Below the pieces are notes generated by a model. It worked only from the letters and a program-made list of their open reading frames with translations. It did not search any database and had not been told where the DNA came from. This document shows positions 5,895-7,725 of a stretch of 7,725 nucleotides of DNA, piece by piece; positions within the stretch are counted from its first letter, which is position 1; every line of letters begins with the position of its first letter. Origin of the DNA: Deltaproteobacteria bacterium (GTDB lineage Bacteria > Desulfobacterota > Syntrophia > Syntrophales > Smithellaceae); contig JAGVUJ010000212.1 of the NCBI GenBank assembly GCA_019136325.1, positions 1 through 7,725 of the forward strand, read 5' to 3'. Position numbers and translations under genes: made by a program.

Positions 5895-7004
5895 GTGGGA
5901 ATGTTTGTAAACTACTGCGCCGGTGTGAGTCGGGAGATTCTGCCGGCGCAGTCCGTTGAAGCCATCTTGGTCAATGTCCCACAGAACGCCTTCAGCAATG
6001 CTGCTGTCAGGGAAACACGGAAGATGTTTCAGTGTGCAGACACGGTTCATACGATGATGGATTCCGGGGGATATCAAAATCTACAGGTTATGCTGAACGG
6101 GGGGATCGTTGACTGTGACAAATTCAAACCCATGATCTGCAGCAGGTACCGAAGCAATATCGCTCCCGAACATATCGTCGAGGCAAACATGAAGATCCGT
6201 CCACATATTATGACGTCATTGGATTTACCAATACCGAAGCTTAAGGACTTCGGTCAGCAATACTCGGAGTTCATTAAAAAGCTTGGGCCAAATCTCGTCT
6301 GGATGAGGGAAACTGCATTACTAAGACAGAAATATTGTCCCGAAATAGAATTATTTATTCCGATTCAGTGTTACGATCTTAGTCAATTTACAGCTTATAT
6401 CGAAAAACCCCTAATGGATTTAGTTTTTAACGGTTTGAGCCTTCCCACAAGAAATCTCGGGTCCGGAGGGATTGCCCTTTTCTTGCTCAAATTTTACCAG
6501 ATGGGGGTGAGAAAGGTTCATCTATTGAGCGTGTCGAACCTGACCGGTTTGGCACTAGCGGCGTATTTTGCGCGTAATATCTTTGACTGGTGTTCCGTCG
6601 ATGCAACGACTTGGCGAATGAATGCTGATAACCAAATTTACATGGACCCCTTTGATCTCCATAACATCAATGTTGGCAAGGATTCGGTTTTTCAGGAGGG
6701 GGAACGACCTCAATGCGATTGTCCCTGGTGCAAGGGATACACCTTCACGGGAATCAAAAATATTCCTTTAACCGACCGAACTTCATTGCTCCGTTCGCAC
6801 AATTATTACGTCATTCAAAAAGCAGGCAAAGAATTTTACGAGCGTTCCGGCGATCTGGTGACGTTGGAACGGTGCCTTAGAAGGAGAGTCACCACGCCAT
6901 TACGGATGAGGAAGGTCAAACGACTCATCCAAGCGCTTTCTATCGCAACTTACATGCGGGATGCGGATATTAATGTTTTGGAAAGTTTGCTTTGGAATTT
7001 GTGA
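5895..7004 (+). CDS. tRNA-guanine transglycosylase superfamily protein, DpdA-like
   Basis: A 369-aa protein with the TGT (beta/alpha)8 signature in order. D56-SGGYQ matches TGT's DSGGFQ base-binding motif. FNGLSLPTRN (178-187) lies where TGT has its Gly-rich substrate loop. KVHLLSVSN (207-215) lies where TGT has YLMGVG. FDWCSVDATTW (230-240) offers D236, or D231, as nucleophile. C274-x-C276-x2-C279 with H302 (SHN) rebuilds the TGT zinc site. It is not housekeeping Tgt: it lacks the FDCVLPTR and RAYLHHL motifs and has an unfamiliar 65-residue C-terminal tail. TGT enzymes swap guanine for a 7-deazaguanine, and DpdA does this in DNA. With a ParB/DpdB-like gene just upstream, DNA base exchange is the best inference, and an RNA substrate remains possible. 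GTG 5895 was chosen because GGAAGAG lies six bases upstream. ATG 5901 would shorten it by two residues. Confidence 0.9.
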   Translation: MGMFVNYCAGVSREILPAQSVEAILVNVPQNAFSNAAVRETRKMFQCADTVHTMMDSGGYQNLQVMLNGGIVDCDKFKPMICSRYRSNIAPEHIVEANMKIRPHIMTSLDLPIPKLKDFGQQYSEFIKKLGPNLVWMRETALLRQKYCPEIELFIPIQCYDLSQFTAYIEKPLMDLVFNGLSLPTRNLGSGGIALFLLKFYQMGVRKVHLLSVSNLTGLALAAYFARNIFDWCSVDATTWRMNADNQIYMDPFDLHNINVGKDSVFQEGERPQCDCPWCKGYTFTGIKNIPLTDRTSLLRSHNYYVIQKAGKEFYERSGDLVTLERCLRRRVTTPLRMRKVKRLIQALSIATYMRDADINVLESLLWNL

Positions 7005-7032
7005 CCGGCAAAACAATCAATTATTTACAGGA

Positions 7033-7043
7033 AAGGAGGTGAT
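7033..7043 (+). promoter_or_regulatory. Extended Shine-Dalgarno with long spacing
   Basis: AAGGAGGTGAT is complementary to 11 consecutive bases of the usual 16S rRNA 3' end. It lies 17 bases (from GGAGG) before the ATG at 7057, far beyond the normal 5-10. An in-frame TAG directly precedes that ATG, so no earlier in-frame start exists. It may act as a ribosome loading site, or the leader may fold to shorten the distance. Confidence 0.6.
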
Positions 7044-7056
7044 TTAAAAAACATAG

Positions 7057-7353
7057 ATGACTTTATTTACACAAAGCAACTTAAATAAAAATGATGCGCG
7101 TTATACCAAGAGGGGTTCTCAAGAGGAAACAGATAAAGATCTTGACGAGAAAGAATTCAGTGACGGCATGGATGGTTACAGTTTCTGGTACCTCCGCATG
7201 TTGATTTGCCAGATGACCATTCATTTCTCTCTGTTTTCGCCTTTATTTAAAAAATTAGCTAAAACCGAGAAGCAGCCCTCTGAGATCATCGAAGAATTTT
7301 GGGACAAGGTTCCCGAAAAACACAAATGGAGTCTGCAAGAATATACAGATTAA
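7057..7353 (+). CDS. Hypothetical small protein, third gene of the ParB/TGT operon
   Basis: A 98-aa protein I do not recognise. Residues 1-40 are polar and rich in Lys, Asp and Glu, likely flexible. Residues 40-70 (GYSFWYLRMLICQMTIHF and on) are hydrophobic and aromatic and could form one amphipathic or weakly membrane-associated helix. The last 30 are charged (EKQPSEIIEEFWDKV). No signal peptide or metal-binding motif is visible. It begins 52 bp after the TGT-like gene, has the strong but distant ribosome binding site described separately, and is followed directly by the terminator. It is therefore probably co-transcribed as the last gene. It may be an accessory subunit of the modification system, but nothing in its sequence proves this. 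The gene call itself is supported by position and ribosome binding site more than by sequence. Confidence 0.7.
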   Translation: MTLFTQSNLNKNDARYTKRGSQEETDKDLDEKEFSDGMDGYSFWYLRMLICQMTIHFSLFSPLFKKLAKTEKQPSEIIEEFWDKVPEKHKWSLQEYTD

Positions 7354-7364
7354 CTTTTTGTGAA

Positions 7365-7401
7365 GGGACCCATTCCTGCTGATGGGATGGGTTCCTTTTT
7401 T
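7365..7401 (+). terminator. Rho-independent terminator closing the ParB/TGT operon
   Basis: The 12-bp stem pairs GGGACCCATTCC (7365-7376) with GGGATGGGTTCC (7384-7395), using two G-T wobbles and no mismatch. The loop is 7 nt (7377-7383) and six T follow (7396-7401). It lies 12 bases after the stop codon of the 98-aa gene and separates this operon from the next. Confidence 0.9.
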
Positions 7402-7406
7402 ATTTG

Positions 7407-7427
7407 TGACAGAAACCTGCACTGTCA
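7407..7427. promoter_or_regulatory. TGACAG/CTGTCA inverted repeat, candidate operator
   Basis: TGACAG (7407-7412) and CTGTCA (7422-7427) are exact inverted six-mers separated by nine bases. They lie between the terminator and the start of the ribbon-helix-helix-like gene. The position fits an autoregulatory operator for that protein. This is an inference from placement. Confidence 0.4.
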
Positions 7428-7479
7428 TCCATATGCATCCAGAACAAAATCTAAATATCTATCAAGGAGGTATTGATCA

Positions 7480-7683
7480 ATGAACACAGAGAAGAAAATC
7501 CAGCTAAACCTGGCAATCCCTGAGCAATACCGCAATTTGCTCAGGAGAATGGCCGCGGAAAGGGTTATGAGCGATCCTAGAGAAGTGGTCACCGGATCAT
7601 CCATCGCGACGGAATTGCTGGTGACGGCGTTAAAGGAAATATCGGGGGAAATGAAGAAGGAAGGAGAAATGAATAATGACTAA
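7480..7683 (+). CDS. Small ribbon-helix-helix-like protein
   Basis: A 67-aa protein with an N-terminal beta-strand-like segment KIQLNLAIPEQ (6-16), a first helix YRNLLRRMAAERVM (17-30), a turn, then SSIATELLVTALKEI (40-54). This order is that of a ribbon-helix-helix (Arc/MetJ/CopG type) DNA-binding dimer, but the inter-helix loop is longer than in the smallest members. AAGGAGG (7464-7470) nine bases before the ATG makes the start secure. The first gene after the terminator, it has its own leader with an inverted repeat that may be its operator. Its end overlaps the next gene by eight bases, so the two are co-translated. A regulatory role for this next operon is inferred, and the fold is assigned only by pattern. 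Confidence 0.75.
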   Translation: MNTEKKIQLNLAIPEQYRNLLRRMAAERVMSDPREVVTGSSIATELLVTALKEISGEMKKEGEMNND

Positions 7684-7725
7684 TACATCCATAGACAAAA
7701 ACAGTTTTATCACCACGGCATCGGA
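7676..7725 (+). CDS. Start of a downstream gene, cut by the window end
   Basis: ATG at 7676 opens a frame reading MTNTSIDKNSFITTAS that is still open at the last base. AAGGAG (7661-7666) lies nine bases upstream. The start overlaps the stop of the preceding gene by eight bases, a typical coupled arrangement. Sixteen residues are too few to name a product. Confidence 0.6.
   Translation, partial: MTNTSIDKNSFITTAS

Noticed and set aside
5649..6077. Minus-strand open frame across the ParB-like/TGT-like junction
   Set aside because: It is antisense to two well-supported genes, and its Ser-rich stretch mirrors the Asp-rich linker codons of the ParB-like gene.
5895..7004. Housekeeping queuosine tgt gene
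   Set aside because: The FDCVLPTR and RAYLHHL blocks are missing, there is no queA/yajC-type neighbourhood, and it sits on a mobile element after a ParB-like gene.
1..7725. CRISPR array or tandem repeat array
   Set aside because: No regularly spaced repeated unit is visible. The only repeats are the pairs listed as features.

Overview
The window is the tRNA-proximal end of a chromosomally integrated mobile element (genomic island or ICE-like). The host is most likely a Gram-negative bacterium. The integrase and transposase types resemble those common in Desulfobacterota and related anaerobes, but this taxonomic guess is weak because it rests on remembered protein style and not on a search.

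Layout. A complete tRNA-Gln (anticodon CTG, CCA encoded) lies at 7-80. Seven bases after its CCA comes the stop codon of a tyrosine integrase on the minus strand (88-1182). This is the classic arrangement of an element integrated at a tRNA 3' end. The integrase start overlaps the end of an upstream excisionase/AlpA-type HTH gene (1169-1564), so the two form a recombination-control operon. A 209-bp AT-rich divergent control region follows. It contains a perfect 13-bp inverted repeat whose arms lie 52 bp apart. Reading rightward from it is a second recombinase-like gene (1774-2511) with a degraded active site: Arg I is Lys, both box II His are missing, and no Tyr is at the nucleophile position.

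An apparently intact IS1634-type insertion sequence (2566-4571) sits in the intergenic space. It has 17-bp terminal inverted repeats with one mismatch, a candidate TTAG target duplication, and a 591-aa DDE transposase on the minus strand. Removing it would place the degenerate recombinase about 150 bp upstream of the next operon.

That operon (4672-7353, closed by a strong intrinsic terminator at 7365-7401) is the most interesting part. Its first gene is a ParB/DpdB-like protein with a ParB-type fold, a KorB-like helical region, an acidic linker and a helical C terminus. The second is a divergent tRNA-guanine-transglycosylase superfamily protein with a DSGGYQ motif, an SVDATTW motif and a CxCxxC...H zinc site. 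The third is a small unrecognised 98-aa protein. In the known Dpd system, a TGT-like DpdA acts with a ParB-like DpdB to insert a 7-deazaguanine base into DNA. The inference is that this operon is a compact, divergent relative that modifies the element's own DNA or its target's DNA. The deazaguanine precursor would have to come from the host pathway, because no preQ0 synthesis genes are in view.

After the terminator, a ribbon-helix-helix-like 67-aa protein (7480-7683) is preceded by a TGACAG/CTGTCA inverted repeat. It overlaps the start of a gene that runs off the window at 7725. These are probably further backbone genes of the element.
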